DNA of 64,000 nucleotides from an uncultured Clostridia bacterium (GTDB lineage: Bacteria > Bacillota > Clostridia > Oscillospirales > CAG-272): NCBI GenBank assembly GCA_946407735.1, contig CAMJPL010000007.1:1-64000 (forward strand), read 5' to 3'. Numbering within the stretch: the stretch's first letter is position 1; every line of letters begins with the position of its first letter. The position numbers and the translations under genes are program-made. Of this stretch, positions 24,826 through 33,468 are shown in pieces. Under the pieces are notes generated by a model that did no database searches, was not told the DNA's origin, and was given only the letters and a program-made list of their open reading frames with translations.

Positions 24826-26277
24826 ATGAAAAAGATTATGGCTGCGCTCCTCGCCGCCGTCATGGCGCTGCCTTTCGCTTCCTGCGGGGAGGCCGGACAG
24901 GCGTCTCCCCCGGCTGTGCCGGAAGACGCGCAGATTTCCGCCGATACGGCCGAAGCCGTCACCGAGACCGAGCTTAAGGACAACCTGCCCGAGGATCTCG
25001 ACTTCGGGGGCCGGACGGTGAATCTCGTCTGGAACCCTCTCACGGCGATGCGCGAGATCAATTTCGAATCGCTGAACGGAGAAGTTGTCGACGACGCCCT
25101 TTACACCGCCGGTCTGGCGGTCAGCGAGCGTCTTAACGTCAGCTTCAGCCTCATCCCGATAGAAAGCAATAACAGCACACAGGGCAATTTCGTCAAGGCT
25201 GTATCCAAAAGCGTGATGGCCGGCGGCGGCGATTACGACTTCATGTACGGCTACTCAAGAGCGTTCGCTACGCTGGCAGCCGACGGGATGCTGTCGGATC
25301 TCAAGGAAACCAAATATATCGGTCTCGATCAGCCGTGGTGGGCCAGACGTCTGCTCGACCAATCCACGATAAACAAAAAGCTGTATTTCGCGACCGGCGA
25401 TATCTCCGCCGCGCTGCTGTACAACATGGTCGTCACCTTCTTCAACAAGCAGATGATCGCCGATTTCGTGCTTGAAAACCCATACGAGCTCGTTGACGGC
25501 GGAAAGTGGACGATCGACAAGATGGCCGAGATGTGCAAAGGGATTTATTCCGATCTCAACGGAAACGGCACTCCTGACGGGGAGGACAGATACGGCCTGA
25601 GTCAGAGCCCTGTGTTCGTCGACGCGTTCTGGTTCTCGGCCGGCCTGTCATACACTGAGATAGGCGATGACGGCGTCCCGCGCCTGTCGGAGGATCTGCA
25701 GGGACAGAAAGCATCCGATCTCGTCGACAAGCTGACGTCGGTGATCCACGACGACTCCAACGATATGAATCTTGACCACGCGCCCTTTGAGTACGGAAAC
25801 GTCCTTTTCCGCAGCGACGAGCTGCTGATGGCTCCGTATCAGTACCGCGACGTGCAGTTCGATTTCGGCGTCGTTCCCGTGCCTGTTTACAGCGAAGGAG
25901 ACGAGTTCAGCACCTGCGCGTCCTTCACCTATCAGCTGTACGGCATACCGGTCGACGCGAAGGATCCCGACATGTCCTCCGCTGTCATGGAGGCTCTGGC
26001 CTTCGAGGGATACAAAACGGTTACCCCGGCTCTCTTCGAGACGGCGATGAAGGTGAAATACACCTCCGACACCGATTCGGTGCGCATGCTGGATATTGTC
26101 CGCGATTCCCTGAACTTCGATCTCGGGCGGCTGTTCAACTCGAAGCTCGATTCGATGACATACAGCCTTTTCCGGGACGCCGTCACAGACAACAAGGAAT
26201 GGACATCGTTGATTGAGAAGAACATGAGCAAGCTTGAGAAGAAATTCGACAAGCTTCTCGAAAGCTTCGGGGACTGA
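24826..26277 (+). CDS. Extracellular solute-binding lipoprotein (SBP 3)
   Basis: 483 aa with signal MKKIMAALLAAVMALPFASC and lipobox Cys20. Motifs shared with the other SBPs: GEVVDDALYTAG, DQPWWARRL, LNGNGTPDGEDRYGLSQ, FGVVPVPVYSEGDE and DTDSVRMLDIVRDS. It lies between GH2 and a beta-helix protein in one operon, so its ligand is probably the oligosaccharide that those two enzymes attack. No ABC permease gene accompanies it. Confidence 0.9.
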   Translation: MKKIMAALLAAVMALPFASCGEAGQASPPAVPEDAQISADTAEAVTETELKDNLPEDLDFGGRTVNLVWNPLTAMREINFESLNGEVVDDALYTAGLAVSERLNVSFSLIPIESNNSTQGNFVKAVSKSVMAGGGDYDFMYGYSRAFATLAADGMLSDLKETKYIGLDQPWWARRLLDQSTINKKLYFATGDISAALLYNMVVTFFNKQMIADFVLENPYELVDGGKWTIDKMAEMCKGIYSDLNGNGTPDGEDRYGLSQSPVFVDAFWFSAGLSYTEIGDDGVPRLSEDLQGQKASDLVDKLTSVIHDDSNDMNLDHAPFEYGNVLFRSDELLMAPYQYRDVQFDFGVVPVPVYSEGDEFSTCASFTYQLYGIPVDAKDPDMSSAVMEALAFEGYKTVTPALFETAMKVKYTSDTDSVRMLDIVRDSLNFDLGRLFNSKLDSMTYSLFRDAVTDNKEWTSLIEKNMSKLEKKFDKLLESFGD

Positions 26278-26382
26278 TGAGTTCATGATCGGAATGACAG
26301 GGAATAAGGATATTGTAAAGGAAAACGAAGGAACGCGGCTTAGGCGCACAAGGCTTCGGCTGGTGAGAGGTGGAAAAAGGAC

Positions 26383-27387
26383 ATGAGTGAATACGAAAAC
26401 CGCGGGTATATCGTCGTCACCGACTATCTGACACCCGGCTCAGGCGATGTGTCGGACGCTCTGCAGGAGCTGATAGACAAAAATCCCAACCGCACGATAT
26501 ATTTCCCGGACGGGATATACACGATATCAAAGCCGGTCATGACTCCGGCCGACCCCGTGAGGAGCGTTGATCTCAGGCTGTCGAACTACGCCGTCATAAA
26601 GGCGGCGGACGGCTGGGACTCGGATGAAGCCATGATACGCCTAGGCGGCGTCCATCCGTACAACAGCATCACCATCGACGGCTCGAATTACGCCATCTCC
26701 GGCGGCATAATCGACGGCGGTGGGATCGCGGACGCCGTGTCGGTCGACAGCGGGCGGGAGACGAAGATATATGACGTCTCGATAAAGCATGCGCGCGTCG
26801 GCATACATATAAAGCACGGCGCGAACTCCGGCTCCTCCGACTGCGACATCCGTGACGTCAATATCGTCGGCACCGGCGGCACCGATTCGGTCGGCGTCCT
26901 GCTCGAGGGGTACGACAACACCCTGACGAACATGAGAATCGCCAACGTGTTCAGGGGGATCGAGCTGAAATCGGCGGGCAATTTCCTGCGCAACCTGCAT
27001 CCGCTATACACGTCAGACTATACCGATTATCAGGAGAGCGCCGCCTTTTACGATCACACCGGCAACAACTGGTACGACAACTGCTATTCGGATCAGTTCG
27101 CCGTCGGCTTCCGCACTGCGGACAACGCCGCGAGCGTCTATGACTGCTGCTTCTGCATGTGGTACTCGCCGAAGATGGACCGGCATACCGGCTTCAAGTC
27201 GGACGGGCGCTTCGCCTCGACGGTGAAGGACTACAAGATCGGCTTCCGCGGCGACGGACCGGCCGAAAACGTCGTCCTCGACGCCGGAGCCCCCGGCGGC
27301 AGAGGCGTATTCGACCGCCTGCTGACAGACGAGTCGCTTCTCACCGACAGGGCGTTCGAGGAATATCTCGTGAACGGGATAAGGTGA
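26383..27387 (+). CDS. Right-handed beta-helix protein (pectate-lyase-superfamily-like)
   Basis: 334 aa. DALQELIDKNPNRTIYFPDGIYTISKPV near residues 24-51 is the classic opening of the PF12708-type pectate-lyase superfamily. Helix turns follow, such as NSITIDGSNYAISGGIIDGGG, TKIYDVSIKHARVGIHIKHG, DCDIRDVNIVGTGG and NTLTNMRIANVFRGIELKS. No signal peptide. It is the last gene of the GH2 / SBP 3 operon and ends at a terminator. Substrate and catalytic residues cannot be read from the sequence. Confidence 0.8.
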   Translation: MSEYENRGYIVVTDYLTPGSGDVSDALQELIDKNPNRTIYFPDGIYTISKPVMTPADPVRSVDLRLSNYAVIKAADGWDSDEAMIRLGGVHPYNSITIDGSNYAISGGIIDGGGIADAVSVDSGRETKIYDVSIKHARVGIHIKHGANSGSSDCDIRDVNIVGTGGTDSVGVLLEGYDNTLTNMRIANVFRGIELKSAGNFLRNLHPLYTSDYTDYQESAAFYDHTGNNWYDNCYSDQFAVGFRTADNAASVYDCCFCMWYSPKMDRHTGFKSDGRFASTVKDYKIGFRGDGPAENVVLDAGAPGGRGVFDRLLTDESLLTDRAFEEYLVNGIR

Positions 27388-27400
27388 GGGATAAAAAACA

Positions 27401-27431
27401 TCTCCCGCGCTTGAATGCGCGGGAGAATTTT
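27401..27431 (+). terminator. Terminator of the GH2 / SBP 3 / beta-helix operon
   Basis: Perfect stem TCTCCCGCGC / GCGCGGGAGA with a six-base loop, followed by ATTTT. Confidence 0.88.
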
Positions 27432-27440
27432 CACATCATC

Positions 27441-27704
27441 CGTAGGGGTGGGCATCGCCCGCCCGTTTTTTTGGGGGAACTATGTATATGCCCGACGACG
27501 ATACATAAAACAGACGGAATACCGGATGAAATCTCATCCGCGGGCGGGCAATGCCCGCCCCTACACGGGATGGGTGATGGATGCGCGACAATGGGATGAC
27601 GCGGGAATGTGCGCAGATCGTCCGTTGGCGGTGATGGATGCGTGACAATGGGATGATTCGGGAACGTGCGCACACCATCCGTAGGGGCGGGCATCGCCCA
27701 CCCG
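27441..27704. repeat. REP-like palindromes and a 57-bp tandem repeat
   Basis: Three palindromes of the GTAGGGGCGGGCA family lie at about 27441-27465, 27539-27566 (inverted) and 27681-27704. Between the second and third, a 57-bp unit beginning GGTGATGGATGCG occurs twice (27573 and 27630). The whole 340-bp interval 27388-27725 shows no convincing gene. Confidence 0.85.
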
Positions 27705-27725
27705 TTCGTCGGCCACCCTCCCCCG

Positions 27726-29561
27726 TCATCCCTCCGTCTTCCTCCACAGCTCGAGGAATCCGCCCGACTCCGCCAGCTCATACTCTCCGTCCATGAATAC
27801 GTACGGGTCGAATTCGGCCGACAGATGGCGCATATCGACGAGGATGTACTCGGTCTTTTTCAGGCGGCCGTATATCGCCGGGAAGGACTGCAGATCGTCT
27901 ATGTAATAGAGATGCGGCACGACGAAGTCGCCCGCCGAGACGGCGGCGCCGCGGGGGATCATGTCGACCACCTTCTGCGCCTCGGCGTAGCTTTCACGGT
28001 GCAGGAAATACTCGACGGTATATCTCGACGCCTTGCCGAACATGAGCGAGAAGGTGAACACCACGCACAGCATGAGCGATATAAGCGGCCGCCTGTGATC
28101 GCCCTTGCCGCCCGGCATGCCGTCCTCATCGGCACTTCGCTCCGACCACGCCAGCATGACGGCGGCGATCATCATGGCGCAGGAGCCGTAGGTGTACTGG
28201 AAATCGACGTTGTACTGATAGATCCAGTCGCTCATGAGGTTTATCACGACTGCCGGCATGAGCAGCACGCAGTTTCCCGCCCTGCCCGAAAGGAAGCCGA
28301 AAAGGAGCGGCACGCACGTCCACATGACGAACACCAGCTTGTCCTGCGTGAACACCTTGAGGATCAGATACCCGATGTCGAAAACGCAGGTCTTTATCAC
28401 CGACAGCATCCCCTCGCCGCCGTCGAGACAGTAGTTCGCGAAGCGGCTCACCATCGGCTCGCCGCCGAAGACGGTGATCATCTTCGACGCGAAGACGAAG
28501 TACCCTCCCGCGGCGATGAGAAGGAGCAAGCCGCGCAGCTTTTTCTCCCGCGTCAGTATGATGAACAGCGCCGCCGCGAAGACGTAGAGCGCCGCGTCCT
28601 CCTTCACCGACAGCGTCAGGGCGGCGAAGACCGCCGTGCCGGCGTTGTTCCGCTCGATGATGAACAGCATCAGATACAAAACGAGGACGGCGAGGAATTT
28701 GTTCTCATGAAAGTCGCGGAAGCAGCCGTTGAGCATCGTCGGGTAGCAGAGATAGACGAGGGAGAAGAGAAGCGACGCCGTCGGCGTGTAGCCCAGCTTT
28801 TTCGCTATCCGGAAGACCGGGAAGGCGCCGAGGCAGACGCCGAGCGACTGGACGATGAAAAGATAGACCGGGTGCCGGAAGAGCAGATATCCCGGCAGCA
28901 GCAGATAGAAGAAGGGCGAGAAGTGGACGGCGAAGTGGGTCAGCTCCTTACCGCGCTCGACCGTAGTCAGCGGCAGGCCTGTCTTCGCCATATTCTCGAA
29001 CATCTGCGTGAATATCCCGAGATCGAAGGTCGCCTCGGTGAAGGTGCGGTACTTGAAATATGTAAGATACGCCCCCGCCGCCGCGAAGACGGCGGCAAGC
29101 AGCGCGACGGCAATGTACGCCCCCCTGTACGTCAGCCTGCCCCTGAGCCCGATGCGGTCGTCCGTCGTCATCACCCTGCCGATGATGATGATTATCACCG
29201 CCAGACCCATGTTGAACCATATCTTCGAGTCGAGGATCGCCCCGAGCGCCGACGCGAAGACGACCGCCGACAGCCCGAGCGCCCGGAAGATGTGTTTCGC
29301 CTTTCTCGTAAGCAGCGCCGACAGCAGCATCAGCAGGACGGAAACCCCGAAGACGATGAAGAAAAGCGGGTATGAGAATCCGGTGACGAATTCCTTCAGC
29401 CCGTAGCTTTTGAAGCGTATAAGAGAGGCGACGGAGGCGGTGATGTATGCGGCGGCGAGCAGCGCTCCCCATGCCGCCCCCTTTTCGAGCCCGAAAAGGG
29501 AAAGGAAGCGGACGGAGGCGTCACGGGCGCGGATCAGTTTTTCAGGCGGACGTAATCGCAT
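27726..29561 (-). CDS. DUF2079 multi-spanning membrane protein
   Basis: 611 aa from the ATG at 29561. An upstream TTG reading would lie within the promoter at 29602-29630, so the later start is preferred. About 12-14 membrane segments. FTEATFDLGIFTQMFENMAKTGLPLTTVERGKELTHFAVHFSPFFYLLLPGYLL and CFRDFHENKFLAVLVLYL are hallmarks of DUF2079, a glycosyltransferase-C-like fold with acidic residues in the first outside loop. The C-terminal soluble part includes VDMIPRGAAVSAGDFVVPHLYY. Probably transfers a lipid-linked sugar at the membrane, but this is family inference. Single gene. Confidence 0.85.
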   Translation of the reverse strand: MRLRPPEKLIRARDASVRFLSLFGLEKGAAWGALLAAAYITASVASLIRFKSYGLKEFVTGFSYPLFFIVFGVSVLLMLLSALLTRKAKHIFRALGLSAVVFASALGAILDSKIWFNMGLAVIIIIIGRVMTTDDRIGLRGRLTYRGAYIAVALLAAVFAAAGAYLTYFKYRTFTEATFDLGIFTQMFENMAKTGLPLTTVERGKELTHFAVHFSPFFYLLLPGYLLFRHPVYLFIVQSLGVCLGAFPVFRIAKKLGYTPTASLLFSLVYLCYPTMLNGCFRDFHENKFLAVLVLYLMLFIIERNNAGTAVFAALTLSVKEDAALYVFAAALFIILTREKKLRGLLLLIAAGGYFVFASKMITVFGGEPMVSRFANYCLDGGEGMLSVIKTCVFDIGYLILKVFTQDKLVFVMWTCVPLLFGFLSGRAGNCVLLMPAVVINLMSDWIYQYNVDFQYTYGSCAMMIAAVMLAWSERSADEDGMPGGKGDHRRPLISLMLCVVFTFSLMFGKASRYTVEYFLHRESYAEAQKVVDMIPRGAAVSAGDFVVPHLYYIDDLQSFPAIYGRLKKTEYILVDMRHLSAEFDPYVFMDGEYELAESGGFLELWRKTEG

Positions 29562-29601
29562 GGCTGTACAGTGGAAATATTCAGTGATCTCGGTTTCTTC
29601 A

Positions 29602-29630
29602 ATTATATCACATTCGCCGCCGTCAGTCAA
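29602..29630 (-). promoter_or_regulatory. Promoter of the DUF2079 gene
   Basis: Minus strand TTGACT (29625-29630), 17 nt, TGA-TATAAT (29602-29607). The start site near 29595 leaves a leader of about 35 nt. Confidence 0.88.
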
Positions 29631-29911
29631 TAAGCAAACGTCATTTTCGCCGGGCGGGTGAGACGGCGGTATGCGTCAATTCACCGAAAATTTACAGAAT
29701 GGAATACACCTTCAAGGCAAATTATGATACAATATTTTGGAATAGTGTCAATACACATCTGATGACCGTCAAAAGGCGCGGCATACTGCGATAAGCTATC
29801 CGGCGAAGGCCGTCGGATTTTGTTTTTGTATCACGGCGACGCCGCGAAGGCGGGAAAATACATAACGGAAACGAAAAGAATACATATATATACCGAAGAA
29901 TAAGGAAGATA

Positions 29912-31588
29912 ATGGCACAAAGCAAGGAAAACAACAAGCTCAGGGTCATGGCTCTCGGCGGTCTCAACGAGATCGGAAAGAACATGTACCTTCTCGAATA
30001 CGGGAGCGATATAATCGTCATAGACTGCGGGATAGGCTTCCCGGACGAGGAGATGCTCGGCATCGACCTCGTCATCCCAGACGTGCAGTACCTCGTCGAC
30101 AACGCCGAAAAGGTGCGCGGGATATTCCTCACGCACGGGCATGAGGACCATATAGGAGCCGTCCCGTACGTGCTGCAGTCGCTCAACGTCCCGATCTACG
30201 GCACCCGCCTGACGATCGGCATACTCAAGAACAAGCTCGAGGAGCACCATCTCCCGCACAAGCCGATACTCAACACCGTCTACGCCGGCAGCTCGGTCAA
30301 GGCGGGAGTTTTCTCGGTCGAATTCATACGCGTCAACCACTCGATAGCCGACTCGTGCGCGCTGGCGATAAAGACGCCGGTCGGCACCGTCATCGAGACC
30401 GGCGACTTCAAGCTCGACATCACCCCCATCGACGGCGAGATGATGGACATCACCCGCCTCGGGCAGCTCGGAAAGGAAGGGGTACTGCTCCTCATGAGCG
30501 ACTCCACCAACGCCGAGCGTCCCGGCTGGACGCCGAGCGAGCGCATCGTCGGCGAGAGCTTCGACGACATCTTCATGAAGAACGCCGACAAGCGAATCGT
30601 CATAGCCACCTTCTCGTCGAACGTCCACCGCGTGCAGCAGGTCATCGACAAGAGCGTCCGCTACAACCGCAAGGTCGCGATAACCGGCCGCTCGATGCTC
30701 AACATCGTCACCGCCGCCGTCGAGCTCGGATATATGAAGGTGCCGCGCGGCTCGCTCATCGACATAAGCGAGATCCGCCGCTATCCGCCCGAGCAGCTGA
30801 CGCTAATCACCACCGGCAGTCAGGGCGAGCCGATGTCGGCTCTCTACCGCATGGCCTTCTCCGAGCACGACAAGGTCGAGCTCGGCCCGAGCGATCTCGT
30901 CGTCCTCTCGGCCTCGGCGATCCCCGGCAACGAGAAGATGATAGACAAGATCGTGAACGAGCTCTGCAAGAAGGGGGCGGCGGTCTTCCGCGACACGGCG
31001 GTCGACGTGCACGTCTCCGGCCACGCCTGCCAGGAGGAGCTCAAGCTGATGATGGCGCTGACGAAGCCGAAGTTCTTCATGCCGGTCCACGGCGAGTACC
31101 GCCATATGCAGGCGAACCGCGACAACGCCATCGAAGTCGGCATCCCGGAGGAGAACATCTTCATCTCCGACATAGGCCGCGTGCTCGAGCTCGACGGCGA
31201 ATCCTGCCGCGACATCGGGACGGTGCCGTCCGGCAGAGTGCTCGTCGACGGCTACGGCGTCGGCGACGTCGGGAGCATAGTGCTCCGCGACCGCAAGCAT
31301 CTTGCGCAGGACGGACTCATCGTCGTCGTCGCCACGGTCGACATAAGCGAGCGGGCGGTCATCTCCGGCCCGGATATCGTGTCGCGCGGCTTCGTCTATA
31401 TGCGCGAGGCCGAGGAGATGATGGATCAGGTGCGGGTCATCGCCCGCGACGCGCTGCAGGAGAGCCTCGACGCCGGGATAACCGACTGGACGCAGCTCAA
31501 GGCGAACGTCAAGGACGATATGCAGAAGTTCCTGTTCCAGCGCACGAAGCGCAATCCGATGATACTTCCGGTGGTAATGAATGTCTGA
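29912..31588 (+). CDS. rnj: Ribonuclease J
   Basis: 558 aa. RNase J is the 5'-3' exo- and endonuclease of Firmicute mRNA decay and rRNA maturation. The metallo-beta-lactamase motif LTHGHEDHIG places His75, His77, Asp79 and His80; other metal and beta-CASP residues are in VNHSIADSCA, ETGDFKLD, LLMSDSTNAERPG, TTGSQGEP, VHVSGHA and FMPVHGEYRHM. The C-terminal domain is present but short. The 280-bp upstream region contains a GC hairpin followed by a T-rich stretch (about 29800-29830), which may be a leader element. The gene overlaps the MFS gene by 8 bp. Confidence 0.96.
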   Translation: MAQSKENNKLRVMALGGLNEIGKNMYLLEYGSDIIVIDCGIGFPDEEMLGIDLVIPDVQYLVDNAEKVRGIFLTHGHEDHIGAVPYVLQSLNVPIYGTRLTIGILKNKLEEHHLPHKPILNTVYAGSSVKAGVFSVEFIRVNHSIADSCALAIKTPVGTVIETGDFKLDITPIDGEMMDITRLGQLGKEGVLLLMSDSTNAERPGWTPSERIVGESFDDIFMKNADKRIVIATFSSNVHRVQQVIDKSVRYNRKVAITGRSMLNIVTAAVELGYMKVPRGSLIDISEIRRYPPEQLTLITTGSQGEPMSALYRMAFSEHDKVELGPSDLVVLSASAIPGNEKMIDKIVNELCKKGAAVFRDTAVDVHVSGHACQEELKLMMALTKPKFFMPVHGEYRHMQANRDNAIEVGIPEENIFISDIGRVLELDGESCRDIGTVPSGRVLVDGYGVGDVGSIVLRDRKHLAQDGLIVVVATVDISERAVISGPDIVSRGFVYMREAEEMMDQVRVIARDALQESLDAGITDWTQLKANVKDDMQKFLFQRTKRNPMILPVVMNV

Positions 31589-32807
31589 CATCTCTGCTCG
31601 GTCATACCGCCCGACGATACGGGCCGCATACGTCGGCTATATCGTTCAGGCGATAGTGAACAACTTCCTCCCGCTGCTTTTCATAACCGTCCAGCGGGAC
31701 TGGGACATACCCCTGTCGAGGATCACCTTCCTCATAACGATCAATTTTCTCATCCAGCTCTGCGTCGACGTCACGTCGTCGAAGCTGGTGCCGAAGATAG
31801 GCTACCGCACGGCGGTAACGATTGCTCATTTCTTCGCCGCCGCCGGGATGGCGGCGCTCGGCATCCTGCCGTTCGTCCTGCCCGATCCCTATATCGGGAT
31901 CCTGATATCCATATTCCTCACCGCCGTCGGCGGAGGGCTCATCGAAGTCATAATCAGCCCGATAGTCGAGGCCTGCCCGACCGAAGACAACAAGGCGGGG
32001 CAGATGAGCTTCCTGCACTCGGCCTACTGCTGGGGACACGTCCTCGTCATACTGCTGTCGACGCTTTACTTCGTCGTCTTCGGGACGGCAAACTGGCGGT
32101 ATATGTCCTTTGTCTGGGCGCTTGTGCCGCTTATAAACGCCTTCGTCTTCATGAAGGTGCCGATCCGCACCCTCGAGGAGGAGAGCGGCGGCAGCATGCC
32201 GATAAGGCGCCTCATCGCCGCGCCGGTGTTCTGGACGCTGATGCTGATGATGGTCTGCTCCGGCGCCGCCGAGACGGCGATGGCGCAGTGGGCGTCCGAT
32301 TTCGCCGAGGCGGGTCTCGGAGTCTCGAAGACCCTCGGCGATCTGCTCGGCACCTGCCTGTTCGCCGTGCTGATGGGCGTCTCCCGCGTGATATACGCCT
32401 CTCTCAGCGACAGGGTCGACATGTCGAAATACATGATAATGTCGTCCCTGCTCTGCGTCGTCGGGTATATCCTCAGCGTCTTTTCGCCCTATCCGCTGCT
32501 GTCGCTCGTCGGCTGCGGGATAATCGGCTTCTCGGTCGGCATAATGTGGCCGGGATCGTATTCCATCGCCGCCGCCGCCGTAAAGGGAGGCGGGACGGCG
32601 ATGTTCGCGCTGCTGGCTCTCGGCGGCGACCTCGGATGTCTCAGCGGGCCGACGATGGTCGGCACCGTGGCGGGATTTTTCGGCGGCGAGCTGAAGGCCG
32701 GCCTTATATGGGCGATCATATTCCCGATAGGGCTCATAGCCGGGCTTGTCATCTGTCTCAGACTGACGAAGAAAGGACATTCCGATGAAAACGGTAAACA
32801 GACTTGA
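31581..32807 (+). CDS. Major facilitator superfamily transporter
   Basis: 408 aa with 12 predicted membrane segments. It starts inside the end of rnj (8-bp overlap), so translation is probably coupled. The segments SKLVPKIGYRTAV (loop 2-3) and CWGHVLVILLSTLYF fit the fucose-permease-like/FHS-type MFS group common in Clostridia. An Asp/Glu-rich loop and a GIIGFSVGIMWPGSYSIAAA segment follow. Substrate unknown; sugar or drug transport are both possible. DUF308 protein follows with a 23-bp overlap. Confidence 0.85.
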   Translation: MSDISARSYRPTIRAAYVGYIVQAIVNNFLPLLFITVQRDWDIPLSRITFLITINFLIQLCVDVTSSKLVPKIGYRTAVTIAHFFAAAGMAALGILPFVLPDPYIGILISIFLTAVGGGLIEVIISPIVEACPTEDNKAGQMSFLHSAYCWGHVLVILLSTLYFVVFGTANWRYMSFVWALVPLINAFVFMKVPIRTLEEESGGSMPIRRLIAAPVFWTLMLMMVCSGAAETAMAQWASDFAEAGLGVSKTLGDLLGTCLFAVLMGVSRVIYASLSDRVDMSKYMIMSSLLCVVGYILSVFSPYPLLSLVGCGIIGFSVGIMWPGSYSIAAAAVKGGGTAMFALLALGGDLGCLSGPTMVGTVAGFFGGELKAGLIWAIIFPIGLIAGLVICLRLTKKGHSDENGKQT

Positions 32808-33369
32808 AATATCATACCTTCTCTACGCTCTCGCCCTCGTCGTTTTCGGGGCGGTGCTGCTGATCTTCCCGGAGATCTCGCTCGGCGTCGTCGGCGTCGT
32901 GTCGGGCATCGCGATAGCCTGCGTCGGGCTGCTCAATCTCATCCTGTATTTCCGCGGGATGTATTTCGGGATCCCGTCCGGCTTCACGCTGATGACCGGG
33001 CTCGCCTTCCTTCTCATCGGGACGCTGCTGATCATCCGTCCGGGAAGCGGCGCGTCGGTCGTCACCTTCGTGATCGGCCTGTTCGTCGCCGTCGAAGGCG
33101 TCTTCCGCATCCAGAACTCCGCCGAGGAAAGGCGCGTCGGCCTCAAACGCTGGTGGATGCTGCTCGCAGCCGGGATATTCGACATAATATTCGGCCTCCT
33201 TACGATAATCAGTCCGTTCTCCGCGGCCGCCGCCGTGGTGCGCCTCGCCGGGATCGCGCTCATCGTCGCCGGAGTCACGAACGCCGCCGTCAGCCTCTAC
33301 GTCAGCCGTCATATAAAGAAGCGCATCGACGGCGACGAGAAGGATACGATATATTATATCGAGCGCTGA
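32785..33369 (+). CDS. DUF308 (HdeD-like) membrane protein
   Basis: 194 aa, six hydrophobic segments, with the family's repeated hairpins (YALALVVFGAVLLIFPEISLGVVGVVSGIAIACVGLLNLI; GFTLMTGLAFLLIGTLLIIRPG; WWMLLAAGIFDIIFGLLTII). The basic C-terminal tail is cytoplasmic. HdeD relatives are associated with acid resistance in enterobacteria; the role here is unknown. Third gene of the rnj operon, overlapping the transporter. Confidence 0.85.
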   Translation: MKTVNRLEISYLLYALALVVFGAVLLIFPEISLGVVGVVSGIAIACVGLLNLILYFRGMYFGIPSGFTLMTGLAFLLIGTLLIIRPGSGASVVTFVIGLFVAVEGVFRIQNSAEERRVGLKRWWMLLAAGIFDIIFGLLTIISPFSAAAAVVRLAGIALIVAGVTNAAVSLYVSRHIKKRIDGDEKDTIYYIER

Positions 33370-33468
33370 AAAAAGCGCGGGAACTTTTTTCTCCCCGCTG
33401 CCGTCATATATAAGAGCGCCGGTACAGGGCGCTTCCAGGGATATCAATATATCAAGGAGAGATCATTT

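Noticed and set aside
29630-29630. Upstream TTG start for the DUF2079 protein
   Set aside because: That codon is part of the -35 box of a good promoter, so the transcript cannot contain it.
29700-29911. Riboswitch in the rnj leader
   Set aside because: Only a small GC hairpin and T-rich stretch are visible; no known aptamer core was recognised.
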